DNA of 64,000 nt. It comes from Candidatus Terasakiella magnetica. Lineage in GTDB: Bacteria > Pseudomonadota > Alphaproteobacteria > Rhodospirillales > Terasakiellaceae. The notes below the pieces were generated by a model. The model searched no databases and was not told the origin of the DNA. It saw nothing but the letters and a program-made list of their open reading frames with translations. The translations under genes were made by a program, and so were the position numbers. Numbering within the stretch: position 1 is the stretch's first letter; each line of letters begins with the position of its first letter. Below are positions 12,701-27,700 of the stretch, piece after piece. The stretch is taken from contig NZ_FLYE01000001.1 of assembly GCF_900093605.1 (NCBI RefSeq), forward strand, positions 1 to 64,000, given 5' to 3'.

Positions 12701-15700
12701 TGTAACAGGTAATGCAGATGCGTCTGTTTCAGGCACGCCTTCTATTGTGGATACGGGGCCTGCGCTTGAAGGCTATACGGTTCAAGAAGGCTATAAAGAA
12801 GATTCTGAGCCGAGCGCACCCTTTAGCCAAATCGGCCTAAGTGATGCCGATAGTGCTACCCTTAATTCAGCCACGGTCAAAATTACCAACCTGCAAGCTG
12901 GTGATGTCTTGAGCGCGAGCGAGTTTGGCGGCGTGAATGTGGCCTATGACGCCACAACAGGGACGCTCAACCTTTATGGCACGGGCACGGTTGCGGATTA
13001 TCAAAATGCCCTTCGCAGCGTGACCTATCAGACAAGTTCTGACACGCCCTCACTCACACCGCGTGAACTTCAGCTGGTTGTTTATGATAATGACGATTTT
13101 GCCAGCAAGCCTGTGAAGGCGGTGATCCATGTTGAAGCCAGCAATGATGCGCCGCGCATAAGTGATGCATCACTTATCGCAAACCTTGATACAATCGTTG
13201 AAGATGCGCCTGAGAGCGCTGGGACGCTTATTAGCGAGCTGATCACCCAAACAGGCGCGCTTGACCCGGAAGGCGACCCGGTTGGGATTGCGGTGGTCGG
13301 CGTTGATGAAAGTAACGGTGTTTGGGAGTCTTCCATTGATGCGGGCAGCAGCTGGGCCGTTGTTAAAGGTGTAAATGCCACTGATGTTATGCCGCTTGGC
13401 CCTGATGATTTGATCCGTTTTATCCCGAATGAAAACTATTTTGGCGAGGCCCAGATCAGTTATCGTTTATGGGATGGCACTGAAGATAGCGCAGGCACAG
13501 GCGCGATTGTCTCTGACCACCTTGATATGGCCTATGGCGCAGATGTCCTTAATGCCAAGATCACAGTGACATCGGTTAACGACGCCCCTGTCTTTACCTC
13601 AACACCGCAGACGATTAACACGGTGTCTCATACAAGTGCTTATACGGAAGATGATTCGCATCCTGATGTAGTGGTGCAGAAAGATGGTTCATACGGTGTC
13701 TTTTGGACGGCAGATGATGCAGGTAATGGCCATTGGAATATGTATGGCCAGCTTTATGATGTGAACGGCTTTAAACATGGCGATGTGTTCAGCATCAATG
13801 GCGATACGGCAAACCAGTATGACAAGGTCCACCAAAACACCTCCTTTGCCACAGCCACGCCCGATGGGGGCTATATGGTCAGCTGGTTTACAGATGATGG
13901 GGCATGGGATATTCATGCGCGTAAGTTTACGGTTGATGAAAATGGCCCTGTTTTTGATGATGTGATTGATGTCACGGATGCCAGCAACAGTTCTGATCCC
14001 AATGCCTCTTATTACACAACGGGTGATCAGATCCATCCGATTGTTGTCAGTCTGGGTGATGTTAATGGGGATGATGTAAATGATTATCTCTATGTTTTTC
14101 AGGATAACCGAACCAGTCCGTCACGTGAAAACTTTGCCAAGGTAATTGATGAAAATGGCGGCCTTGTTGTTTCTGATTATCTGGTGACCAAAGGTGTTAG
14201 TGGCACAATCCACGAGATGAATGACGCTTTTGCCTTTGATGATGGCACTGTTGGGTACCTCTGGCAGACCTATGACGGTGTGCAATGGGATGTTTATTAT
14301 TCGCGCAGCAACTATGATGGCACAGTTGTCGTCCCCCCGATAAATGTTGCGACAACGACTGAGCATCAACAAACATGGGCAAATATGACGCAGCTGGATA
14401 ATGGCAAATTAGCTGTTACCTGGATGAGTGATTATGATGAAAGCGGCTCAGCCTATAACGCTTATGCAACCATCTTGAATGCCGATGGGGTTGTTAATGA
14501 AGATGGCAATGCCTTTTTACCTGAGTTTATGATCAGCACATATACCCAAGGCCAACAGTATATGCCATCTGTCAGTGCGCTGAGTGACGGTGGTTTTATC
14601 ACGGTTTGGCAAGGGTTTGACGGAGTTGGTGGTTACGAGACTTATGGTCAGCGTTTCGATGAGGCAGGCGACGAGGTTGGCGATGAATTTATCGTGACCT
14701 CTACAGGAAGTTATGATGCGATCCGTCCAAGTGTTTCAACATTGCCAAATGGTGATTTTGTCATTGCATGGCGATATGTTGAAACGGGTAACCAAACTAT
14801 CGAAAGCATCACCTATACGGTTGAAGGTGTAGACACCCCCGTTCCAGCGCCTGCAAAAATCCGCCATGAAGTGGTGGAAGATACGGTGATCTCCGGTTCA
14901 ATTAGCGCCACAGATGTGGATGTGGCGCTGGGTGATGAGTTGACCTATCAGGTGCAAACTGATGGTTTACACGGCACAGCCACCATTGATCCGGTGACAG
15001 GGGCCTACACTTATACGCCAAATGATGGCTATGCGGGTGAGGATGTCATCACCTTTAGCGTCACCGATAGCGCAGGTGCGGTTGATACGCAGAAGGTTTA
15101 TGTTAAATTCAGCGCTGTTGCTGATGTCCCGAACCTGAGCGTAAATGATGCCATTACAGGTGGAGAAGCTGTTGCGCTTGATATCACTGCAACGCTGAAT
15201 GATCTGGATGGGTCGGAAAATCTACTGATTAAGATCAGTGGTGTGCCTACTGGTGCGGTGCTGTCTGCCGGGACGGACAATGGCGATGGCAGCTGGGATT
15301 TGTTACCGGCTGACCTTACTGGCCTAACCATTACCCCCGTTGCTGGTGACGGTTCTGACCTGACGCTGACAGTGAAGGTGATTGCCTATGAAGGCGAAGT
15401 CCCGACGGGGCCGAGCTATACGACGGTCTATGAAGAAAACTTCGATGTGGACCCGAATTATACGCCCCTTATCTCAGATAATGTCGCGGGCCAAGCCTCT
15501 GTCGGCTGGGAAGCAACTGGTGGTGAAACAGGGGGGTATTACAAGGCAACGACCTTTGATGCCTCTGGTGACTGGACATCAGTTGGCCAAAGCCCGACAT
15601 TTGAAAAAATAACGGTTGATCAAGACTTTAGCGTTGAGTTTGATTTCAACCTTATGGATACGACCCAAGGGAATTATCCCGGTATCTATTTCTATGATTC

Positions 15701-18700
15701 AGATAATGTCGAGATTTCAGCCCAAAATGCTTTGCTTAACAGTACGGGCTCCTTTTTCCTCAGCAGTTGGCATTCCTCAACACAGGTAGATCAATTCCGC
15801 CTGACAGAAGGTGATTGGGGTAATCCCTATATCACAGGTCAGCAACATAGCGTTGGTGTGTGGTTTAATGTCAAACTGGTCTATGATGCTGCCAATGACA
15901 AGATGGATTTGATTGTTAAAAATCCTGATGGGTCTACCTTCCATGAGAAGGTCGATGCGGATTTCTTGCCCTCTAGTGGCTTTAATCAGATTTTCATCGG
16001 GGAGCTAGAAACAGGTTCTACCAAATACGGCACCACAAAAACCGAGATCGGTATTGATAATATCAAGGTTGCCCTTAAGGATGCACCTGCGGTTTATACA
16101 GATACGGCTGAAATAACGGATACCATCGACGTCACCACCATTGTTGCGCCTATTGCAGCGGATGATACGACGACCTATGGGACGACGGGGCTAGGGCTGA
16201 CCACATCCGGTGCTATAGAAGTTGAAACATTCCTAATTGATGGGGAACGCTATCTAGCCTATGCCCAGCATCATGATAATTCCACTTATAATCAGAACTC
16301 AGATATTTTTAAGTGGGATGGCTCTAAATATGTGTTGCATCAGGAAATTGCTACAAATGGTGCGGGTGCTTGGCATCATTTCACCATGGCTGGCGAAACC
16401 TATCTAGCTGTTGCAAACCATTATAATGGATCTTCCTACAATATAAATTCTCAAGTTTATAAGTGGGATGGCACAGAGTTTGTTCTTCAACAAGATATCC
16501 CAACCAATGGTGCATATGATTGGGAAAGTTATGAAATTGATGGCGTAACTTATTTAGCTGTTGCCAATTACAGCAATGGATCAAGTGAAAGTATTAATTC
16601 CAAGATTTATAAATGGGATGGAACTGAATTTGTTGAGGAACAGTCCTTTCCAACAATTGGCGTATATGATCTTGAATATTTTGAAATTGGTAGCGATAAG
16701 TTTCTTGCATACAGCAACACTTGGAACGGTTCGACAGGTGCGCTTAACTCACAGGTTATGAAGTGGGATGGGACGGAGTTTGTTAACTTCCAATCTATTG
16801 CGACAAATGCGGGTATTGAGTGGGAAGCCTTTGAAATTGATGGGACGTCTTATCTTGCCATTGCCAACCAGTCGAGCAGTTCGGTTGTTTATGAATGGGA
16901 CGGAACAGAGTTTGTTCAAACACAAGCGATTACAACAGACCAAGCCCGCGGGGCCCATGCCTTTGAAGCCAATGGCGAACATTATCTAATTTTTGCTGAA
17001 CATCATGATGGGGATTATAATGTTTCCACCCAAATTCATAAGTGGGATGGTACGCAATTCCAAGTGTTCCAATCGGTTGATACCGTTGGTGTTTTTCGTT
17101 GGATCAGCTATGAACAGGGTGGGGAGACATATCTCGCTTCTGCAACTTATTTCAACGGATCAACGCGTCATAATCTTTCTGAAATTTTACGTTTTGATGC
17201 GGATGCCAACCAGTTCGTTACGGCAACCGAGATCACTTTCTCCACCATCACAAATGAAGACACAGCCCTCATCTTAAGTGAAGCCGACCTGCTGGCAAAT
17301 GATGTGGACCCGGATGGTGATGAGATGGGCATCACGGCGGTGGGTACAGCGGCAAATGGTACGGTGGTGTTAAATGAAGATAACACCATCACCTACACAC
17401 CGGATGCGGATTATCATGGTGAAGACAGCTTTACTTACACTGTGACCGACACCAGCGGGGCCAGCCATGTGGCGAGCGTTTCTGTCTATGTGGATCCTGT
17501 GAATGATGCACCTGTTGTGACCTCTAACCAGCCAAGTTATAGCGTTGCAGAAGATGGGACGGTTTCTGGTACGATTGCGGCCACGGATGTAGAAAATGAT
17601 GCGCTGGTTTATAAGCTTGATAGTGATGCAACGAACGGGTCGATTGCCTTTGATGAACAGACACTGACATGGACCTATACGCCAGACGCCAATTATCATG
17701 GCACAGACAGCTTTGTCATTGGTGTGGATGATGGAAATGGGGGGTATACGACCAAGGAAATCTCATTAAATATCACCCCCGTTAATGATGCGCCTATAGT
17801 TCATGATGATGGGAAAATATATGGTGAAACAACACTTAGCCTTGCGACGAAGGGTGGACATGCTGTTGAAGGGTTTGTGATTGGTGGTGAAAATTATTTA
17901 GCCATCGCCAATCACTTTGATGGCTCTACCTATAATCTCAATTCACAAATTTATAAATGGGATGGCTCAAAATACGTTCATGCGCAGGATATTGCGACGA
18001 ATGGTGCCGCAAATATGGATAGTATGACCATTGATGGTGAAAGCTATTTGGTCGTCAGTAATTTCTTTAATAACTCAAGTTTTGTAAATACAGCCAAGGT
18101 CTATAAATGGGATGGGGACGCGTTCGTTCTCAACCAAACAATTCCGGCCAATGGGGCGCATGGTAGTGAAAGCCTTGTGATTGATGGTGAGCATTATTTA
18201 CTCGTTGCCAATTACTTTAATAATGTGACGAAATACACGCCTTCTGTGCTTTATAAATGGGATGGGACCGAATTTGTCTCACACCAAAGCATTCCAACTA
18301 TTGGGGCTGTGGATTGGGAAAGCTTTGATATTGCGGGTGAGACATATATTGTCGTTGCCAATAATAATGATCATCCAAATTATAATCTAAATTCAAGCAT
18401 TTATAAGTGGAACGGCACTCAGTTTATTGAAACGCAATCTATTGCCACAAACGGGGTACAGGATTGGGAAAGTTTCGAAATTGATGGGACGCAGTATCTT
18501 GCTGCGGCCAATTATTATAACGGCTCTTCTTACAGTATTGATTCTCATATTTATAAATGGGATGGCACTGAGTTTATCCTCGCGCAATCCATTCCAACCG
18601 ATGGCGCAACCTCATGGAACAGCTTTAAGATCAACGGTGAAGACTATCTTGCCGTTTCTAACAGTTATGATGGTGATCGTGAGACGAGTTCTTACGTTTA

Positions 18701-21700
18701 TAAATGGGATGGCACTGAGTTTGTTGAGTTTCAGGAACTCAATCCCATTGGGCCATTTGATTGGGAAACTGTTGTCCTTCATGGGGATACTTATCTTGTT
18801 TCAGGCTCTTTCACAGATGGGGCAAGCCATACACTTACAAGTAATTTCTATCGTTTTGATGAAGCCACCAATCAGTTTGTAAATGGCACTGAAGTAAGCT
18901 TTTCAAACTCAACAGAAGAAGACAGCTTCTTTGTTTTAACCGAGGCTGAACTGTTGGATAATGACAGTGATGTTGATGGGGATACGCTGTCAATTAGCGC
19001 TGTTGGTACGCCTGAGCATGGTAGCGTTGTGCTTAATGGCGATGGCACACTAAGCTATACACCGGATGAGAATTATTTTGGTGTAGATCGCTTTACCTAT
19101 ACGGTGATTGATGGCAATGGGGAGACATCCGTCGGCACAGTCTGGTTAGATGTAGACCCGGTCAATGATGCGCCTGTTTCTGTTGTTACAAGCTCATTAA
19201 ATGATGGTATTAGCCTTAGCGATGGGCTGATCAACCATTATCAGTTTGAACAAGACGTGATCAATGCTGTGGGGGCTGATGGCACAGTTGGGCATGGTGA
19301 TCTGTCATATGCAGACGGCCTCTTTGGGGATGCACTTCGCATTGAAAATACACCTGCGGGTGATGCTTATAACCGCGATGAATATGTCGAACTCCCCCGC
19401 GTAAGCCTGACGGACTTTACTGTCTCACAATGGGTGAAGTTTGAATCCTCTATGGTTGACCCAAACCATCACGGCGCGTTTTACGGTGTGGGGCCGGCAA
19501 ACTCGTCATGGTTTGTTCTTGCGGTTACAAATGAGGGCGATGTTACGGCAAGAGTTGGCACCGCAACGGATAATCTTATCTCGACTTCAGCCAATATTAA
19601 GGACCAGCAATGGCATAATATTACGGCGACTAACAAGAATGACGAGCTGAGTTTTTACCTTGATGGTCAGCTTATTGATACGCTGAGCCTGACAAGCAGT
19701 TTTGCACCAAACAATGCTGAGCAGTTTATTGGCTTACATGAATGGAACGACGGCGCGCTTGGCTCTTCACGTATCACAGCTGAGATTGATGAATTCCGCC
19801 TCTATGACCGGGCTTTAACGGATGCTGAGATCAATGTTCTCTCTTTGCCGAGTGAGAAATTTATTGCCCATGAGATTGTTGAAGATACCTCAATTACCGT
19901 AGATATTTTGGGCAATTCATTTGATATTGAAGGCGATGAACTTAGCGTTAGCCATATTGAAGGCCAAGCCATTGAGGTCGGGGAAAGCGTACAGGTAACG
20001 GGTGGTTCTGTTTTATTAAATGCAGATGGCACCATTACCTTTACCCCATCCGCACACTACAATGGTTCCAGCAGTATTGAATATACCGTTAGTGATGGTA
20101 ACGATACAGACACAGGCACTTTGGCCTTAACGGTTAAGGCGGTTAATGATGCGCCGATTGTGCTGAATGGGGTTGATCTGACGCAGTCAGGTGTTTATGC
20201 AAGTTCTGATCCTATTGATCTCGCATCGAAATCATTCAGTTTTTCTTTCTGGTTAAACCCACAGGCCGATGCGGCGGGAACAATCGTTTTCGGTATGGGA
20301 CCTGCGAGCAATAACCAGATGCTGCATGTTGGTTATCGCGATGATGGTCGCGGGATTTTCTTTGATTTCCTCAATAATACGCTGGATGCGAATGTTACGC
20401 TTGATAATGATCAGTGGGTTCATATTAGCGGTACTTACGATGCCTCGACAAATGAACGCATTTTGTTCCTTGATGGCACGCAAGTGGCTCAGGGTATAGC
20501 ATCAGAGGATTATTTGGGGGCTGGTGACTTCTATATCGGGCAACACCCGACAGGTGACAGTGCACCGGGTTACATTTCGGACTTGCGCATCTATGAAGGC
20601 GCAATTGAAGCAGCAGATGTCACAGCGGTCATGGAAGGTGGTTCATCTTCTACAGGAACCCTCCTTGCCCATTGGCCTATGGATGAAGGCTCTGGCAATA
20701 CATTAAGCGATGTTGCAAGTGGTAATGATGCAACGATCACAGGCGCCCCGGAATGGGTGGCTGGGCCTGTTCAAACACTGACAACAGATCATCAACAAGG
20801 TGATGTGACGGTGAGTGATGTGGATATCACCACAAAATCGTTGAGCTTTGATGGCAATGATTATGTGGTCACTTCTGTGACTGAGCAGGTGAGTGATGCC
20901 TTTACGTTTGATCTCCATATCACCACGGCAGTTGCTGCGGACGGCACCTATAAGCCGATTATCGCGAAATCCGGTACGAATAATGCGAATGCAGAATTTG
21001 ATTTACAGATTCAAACAAATGGTAACCTGAACCTCTTAATGGGTAACGGCAGCACTTATGGGATGAACCTCAATGGTGGGGTTTTGGCTGATAATACGGA
21101 TTATCATATCGTTGTTACCTTTGATGGGACAACGGGGGCTATGTATCTAAACGGCTCTCAAGTTGATACAGCAACCTTTAGCGGGACACCCGCTGCAACG
21201 GCTAACCCCTTACAAATTGGTCATTATTACAATGGCTCAACCCAGTATTTCAAAGGCGACGTTTCTGATGTGCGGGTGTGGGATCATGTAATTGAACCTT
21301 CAGAGTTTGGCCAAGCCATCACGGGGGCTGAAACCGGCTTGCTAACCTATTTGCCACTGGATAATGCGGGTACAGGTACAACAAAAGACCTCGTAACTAC
21401 AAACAGTGATGCAACATTGGGGAGCGCTGCAATTGGCGATGGGGCTGAACCGACGCTTAAAACCGTTGTGAAATCTGGTGCCTTTGATGCGCCGTATGGC
21501 ACGGCTGATGCTGAAATTGTTACGCAGGCCGATGGTACTTACGGTATCTTCTGGACGGAAGGTTCTGGTGCTGCGCGCAATATCTATGGTCAGCTTTTTG
21601 ATGCGGATGGGGCAAAAGTTGGTGATAAATTCCAGATAAGCCCGCAAACAGGGCGCGCCAATGCGGTTGAGGCCAGTGTCGGTTGGGCAACAGCCACACC

Positions 21701-24700
21701 GGATGGCGGCTATATGGTCGGCTGGGTGAGTGATAACACAGCTGGCAATTGGGATGTGCAGTCACGTAAAATTACACTGAGTAATGAGGCACCTGTTCTG
21801 GGTGATGTTATTGAAGTTACAGACCCGACAGATTCGAACCATCCAGAATACGCTAGTCATTCCCAGCTCACTCCCTCCATTGTCAGCCTTGGTGATGTGA
21901 ATGGAGATCAGGTGAATGATTATGCCTATGTTTGGAACTCCAATCACGAAAGTGCAAACCCGCAAGGCTATGCAAAAGTCATAAGTGAAGACGGCAGTGT
22001 TGTTACAGATACCTTTAAAGTTGCCTCAGGTTCAAATGCCTATCCGTCTTCCACGTTGGCTTTGGGCGACGGGACTTTCACCATCACGTATGAAACCTTA
22101 ATTGGTGGTGCGCGTTGGGAAAGTTATTACAGCCGTTTTGATCATGATGGTACACAGTTGAGTGGGCCAAGCCTGTTTGCGTCAAACCGGACCTATTCCC
22201 AATATTATTCAACCATGACTCAGCTTTCTGGCGGTGAAGTTGTAATCGCCTGGCAGGATGATCAGTGGGATGGCAATGGCTATGGCGTTTACTTTACAAT
22301 TGTGAACGTAGATGGCACAGGGGCTATCGCTCAGGATGATTTACATACAACACTGGCAGGAAATCAGGAATGGGTTGAAATATCGGCTTTAGATGATGGT
22401 GGTTTTGTAGGAGTTTGGAAGCATGGTTCTGACATCCGCGGGCAACGTTTTGATGCAAATGGGAATGATGTTGGAAACGAATTTATTGTCAATGCCGAGA
22501 CAGCAAACACAGAAAATTATCCTGCTGTTGAAACATTAGAGAATGGCGACTTTATCGTCACATGGCGCGATATTTCTGGTGCTGTTGAAACTATTGAAAG
22601 CCGCACCTTCTCCGTTGAAAATACAGACACTCCATTGCCTATTACAACACCGATCACAGGGCAGATTAATGCCATTGACCCTGAAGGTGACAGTCTGAGC
22701 TTTGCGCTACAAACGGGTGGGGAGCCTGTACATGGGAGTGTTCAGGTTAATGCTGATGGTTCTTATGTGTATGTTCAAGACCAGGGCTTCTTGGGCCGTG
22801 ACAGCTTCACCGTTGAGGTCTCAGATGGTAGCTTGAGCAGTTCACAGGCCGTTACTGTTCTTATCGGTGTACCGGGTCAAGATTATCATCTCGCGCTGGA
22901 CCCAACGGGCACAACGATCTTTAGTGATACATCAGCTGAAGGCGTTGATGTTCTTGATCTCACAGGCTTTGCAAATTCAGCAGACGAGTTGACCTTTAAC
23001 TGGTCTGGTGATGGTGGCACGACCCAATATATTTATAATGATCAGGGCGGGGCAGTTCATATCTCAAGCCAGTATCAAACGGGCATTCCCTTTAGTATGG
23101 ATGGTCTGTCTTCATCCATGTCAGGCAACTGGGCCAAGGGGATTGAGCGCATCGTTATTGGGGATAAGACCTATGATGTCTCAAAAGCTGATACCACGAC
23201 CGAGTTTGAAGGCATTTTGCGCGGGGCAACCAATGGCGATGACGTACTCACCATCGATGGTGGGTGGATGTCCGGTGGTCATGGTGATGATACGATCACA
23301 GGCGGTACGGGTGACGATATTATTGCTGGTAACGAAGGTAATAACGTCCTTTCCGGTGGTACAGGCGGTAATGATATCCTTATGGGCCAAGCCGCAAGCG
23401 ATGAAGTGATCGGCGGCAATGATACCTTTGTGGTGGAGAACCAGACGGGCACGACAGACATTCAAGGCGAGATGGATTATGGCACGGGCCAAATCGATAC
23501 TTTGGACCTGACAGGCTTTGCCACTAATATTACGGACCTGAGCTTTAGTGAATTTACCCATCAGATGTTTAATGCATCGGGTGTGCGTGCGCTTAGCATC
23601 ACCAATGATGTAACAGGCGGTGTTATCCGCATTCATAGCCAGTTCTACGCTGAAGGTTATGGTGTTGAACGTGTGGTCTTTGGCGCAAATACCTATGACG
23701 TGGCAAGCGCAACAACTGCTGTGCAGTGGAATGATATCCTCACCAACAACCCACCTGTGGCAGTTGATGATGCAAGCACGATTGATGAAGATGATTTCAT
23801 CAAGATTGACCTGTTGGCAAATGACACAGACACAGATGGCGATACACTTTCTATCACCCATCTGATGGGCCAAGCCGTGAGCGCTGGTGATAAAGTCACC
23901 GTTACGGGTGGCGAAGTCCGTCTAAATGCTGATGGCACAGTAACCTTCCTGCCAACGCCTGAATTTAGCGGTGTTTCCAATATCACATACAGCATTTCAG
24001 ATGGTCGTGGTGGTCTGGATAGCGGGACGTACGCACTGACGGTTAATGCGGTGAATGATCAGCCGATTGCGATTAATGATGGGTTGGTTGAGGGGGCAGT
24101 ACCGGTCAGTTTTGATACTGTTGGTGCCTATGATTGGGAAAAATTCGAAATAAACGGTGAGGTATATCTAGCTGTTGCTAATATTTATAATAATTCCTCA
24201 TATGATAATGATTCGAAGATTTATAAGTGGGACGGTCAAAAGTTTAATGAGGTCCAATCCATTGCAACACATGGTGCTGCAGAATGGAAAAGTATTGAAA
24301 TTGGTGGGGAAACCTACCTGACTGTTGCGAATTATTACAACACAGCCTTATCGTCATTCAATATTGATTCCATCGTTTATAAATGGAATGGCACTCAGTT
24401 TGTAGAACATCAGGCTCTCGCAACCCATGGCGCTTATGGCGTTGATTATTTCGAGATTTCTGGTGAAACATATATGTCCATTGGCAATATAAACAATGGC
24501 TCAAACACAAATATTGATTCATTTATATATAAATGGGATGGCACTAATTTCGTTTATTCTCAAAGTATTGCGACCCAAAGTGGGCATGACTTTGAGAGCT
24601 TCACCATTCAGGGTGAGCAGTATTTAGCTGTTGCAAATTATCATAGTGGATCAAGCTATAGTGCAAATTCGAAGATTTATAAGTGGAATGGCACAACTTT

Positions 24701-27700
24701 CAGCGAAACCCAATCTATAGAAACAACAGGGGCAACAGACTGGGAAAGCTTTGAAATTGATGGTGTCACTTATCTTGCTGTCGCCAATTCCTATAGTGGC
24801 TCAACGCATAATACGAATTCAAAAATCTTCATGTGGAATGGTACTGAGTTTGTTCAACATCAAACGATTGCTACATCAGGTATTCTTGAATGGACAAGCT
24901 TTGAGATTGCTGGTGAACAGTATTTAGCGGCGGCAAACTCATATAATGGCTCGAGCCATAATATTAATTCTGCAATTTATAAGTGGAATGGTACTCAATT
25001 TGTTGAATTCCAAACCATTGGTACAAGTGGTGCCTTTGGTTGGGAAACACTTCTTTTAAATGGCGAGACGTATCTGGTTGTTGCGGAAAAATACAATAAT
25101 TCAACACATGTAACATCATCAGACATGTATCGCTTTGACGTCGATACAAATCAGTTCGTTATCGCCAAGGAAATGGTGGTTAACAAGACCCTGACGGAAG
25201 ACAGTGCGCTGACTATTTCAGCAACTGAACTCCTTGCCAATGACAGCGACCCTGAAGGTGTTCTCGATATTACCGCAGTGGGGCAAGGGGCTCACGGCAG
25301 CGTTGTGCTTAATGGCGATGGGTCTGTGACCTATACACCAAATGAGAATTACTTCGGTGAAGACAGCTTTACCTATACGGTGACAGATACAGATGGGGCG
25401 ACAGCGACAGCACGTGTTTATGTCAATGTTAATGGCGTGAATGATACGCCTGTTTGGACCTCAACAACAACCGTCTCAATGGCTGAAGATGGCGCAACTC
25501 TTAACGGCACGGTGATAGTAAGTGATGCTGAAGATGATAATATTAGTTTCTTGCTTCATACAGATGCGTCAAATGGCACTGTAACGGTCGGCCTTACTGG
25601 AGATTGGACCTACACTCCTCATGCCAATTTCCATGGAAATGATAGTTTCTTAGTGACCGCTGATGACGGTAATGGTGGGGTAACGACACAAGAAATCACG
25701 GTGAATGTCAGTGCCGTTAATGATGCACCTGTTTATGTGAATAATGCATTTGCTGTGCCCGTTGCCGATTTCGATGGCACAAGTGATTATATTAATGCTG
25801 GGCGCGGAACAGCTAGTAATCTGGCGGTTACAGGTGATGTCACCATAGAAATGTGGGTAAACCCTGATGCGATTGGGACTTCATCTACTTTGCTTGAATT
25901 TAATGCAGCAGGGCAGACAGAAAATACCAATATGCTTTATGCTGTGCGTCTTGACAGTACAGGACAAGTGCGTGTTGTACATGAAGCCGGTGCTGGTGGT
26001 GATAATACGACACATACACAACCTGCCTTGACGAATGGGCAATGGCAACATGTGGCAGTGGTGCGTGATGATACGACTCATACATGGGAAATCTATGTTG
26101 ATGGCGTGCTTGCCGGTGGTCCTTATGATTATGTGACCAATGCGGCAGGAAGCGCGACAGGCGGCGAGACATCGTCGCTTTATATCGGTGCAAACTATCT
26201 GGGTGAGGACCGTTATGACGGCCAGATGGCCGATGTGCGTATCTGGAATACAGTGCGCAGCGAGGCGGATATTCAGGCCAATATGGATCATTATATTGAT
26301 CCAAACACGAGCGGCCTTGTGTCCAACTGGAAACTGGATGGTATTGAAAATGGCTATGTGGCTGATAGCACTGAAAATGCACACGGGCAGGTGAACGGCA
26401 CGCTTACTGTAACCAATACAGGGCCGGACGCACTGCGCACGATGCTTGACCTTTCAGATACGGCTGTATCGCAAAGCGTGATGAGTACGCAAGAACACAC
26501 CAATGTGGTCATGCAGGAAGATGGTTCTTATGCTGTTTTCTGGTCAGCTCGACTCAGCGGGAATACAAAAACCGATATGTTTGGGCGTTTGTATGATGCT
26601 CACGGCAATCCAACAAGTGCAGAATTCCTCGTTAATGAAAATGATAGTGATCTGGCTAATCAGTCTGCGCGCTCAGGCGAGCCATATGCGGTCGCGACTG
26701 ATGATGGCGGGTATCTGGTCAGCTGGAAAGGCGATAATGCCGGACAGTATGACATCTACACCCGTAAAATCGGTGTTTCAAACGGTCAGCCGGATCTATC
26801 AAACCCTGAAGTCAAAACCATTGATAACGCATCAGCTACACATCATCCGCAGTTGTTGAATTTGGGCGATGGCACATATCTACAAATCTCACATGAAGAT
26901 TCAGGTGTTGCCCGTGCGCGCTTGATTAATGAGGATGGCACAGCCCTGAGCTCAGCTGATTTAACGCTCAATTCGGCAGTGATTGCTCATAGTGCCGTGG
27001 CGATTGGTGAGGGAAAATTTGCCTATATCCATGCCTATGATGCGGGCGGCAATGGTATTGAAACAGCAGTCACGGTTAAGCATTATGATGACGTGAACAA
27101 TGTCTGGGTGGAAGATGTCACACCTGTCACCATTGGCGGATCAGGGCTGATTGATCAAGAGATTAAATCGGCTGACTTAATGTTAAATGGCAACCTCGCC
27201 ATTGTTTATACGGAAACACCAAATGGCGGCGCCACGGATACCCGTGTGATCATCAGTGAGACCACAACGGGAAATAACGTTTATTCATCTGTCAGTGTCA
27301 CAACTGATCCTGTGAGCTTCCAAACCGTGACCAGCCTGCCCGATGGCGGCTTTATTGTCATGTATCAGACAGCCGACAACCAAGGTGACCTGTTTGCAAA
27401 ACGATATAGCGAAGCAGGGGCGCAACTGGGCCAAGAATTCCTCGTTAATGACGAGACAGGTGGTGTTCAAACCCAGCCGTTTGTTACAGCTCACCCAGAT
27501 GGTCGAATTGTCTTTGTCTGGGAGGATCAAGCATCACATGAGGTTGTACAGCGCACCTTTATAACAGGCGATAACGATACACCTGTGGCGCTGGGGAGCT
27601 CATCGTTTGCAGGTGATGAGGTCATTGCAGCACCGAGCGCGATTGGTATGCATCATCAGGAAATTGTCACGCAACCGGATGGGTCTTATGCGATCTTTTG

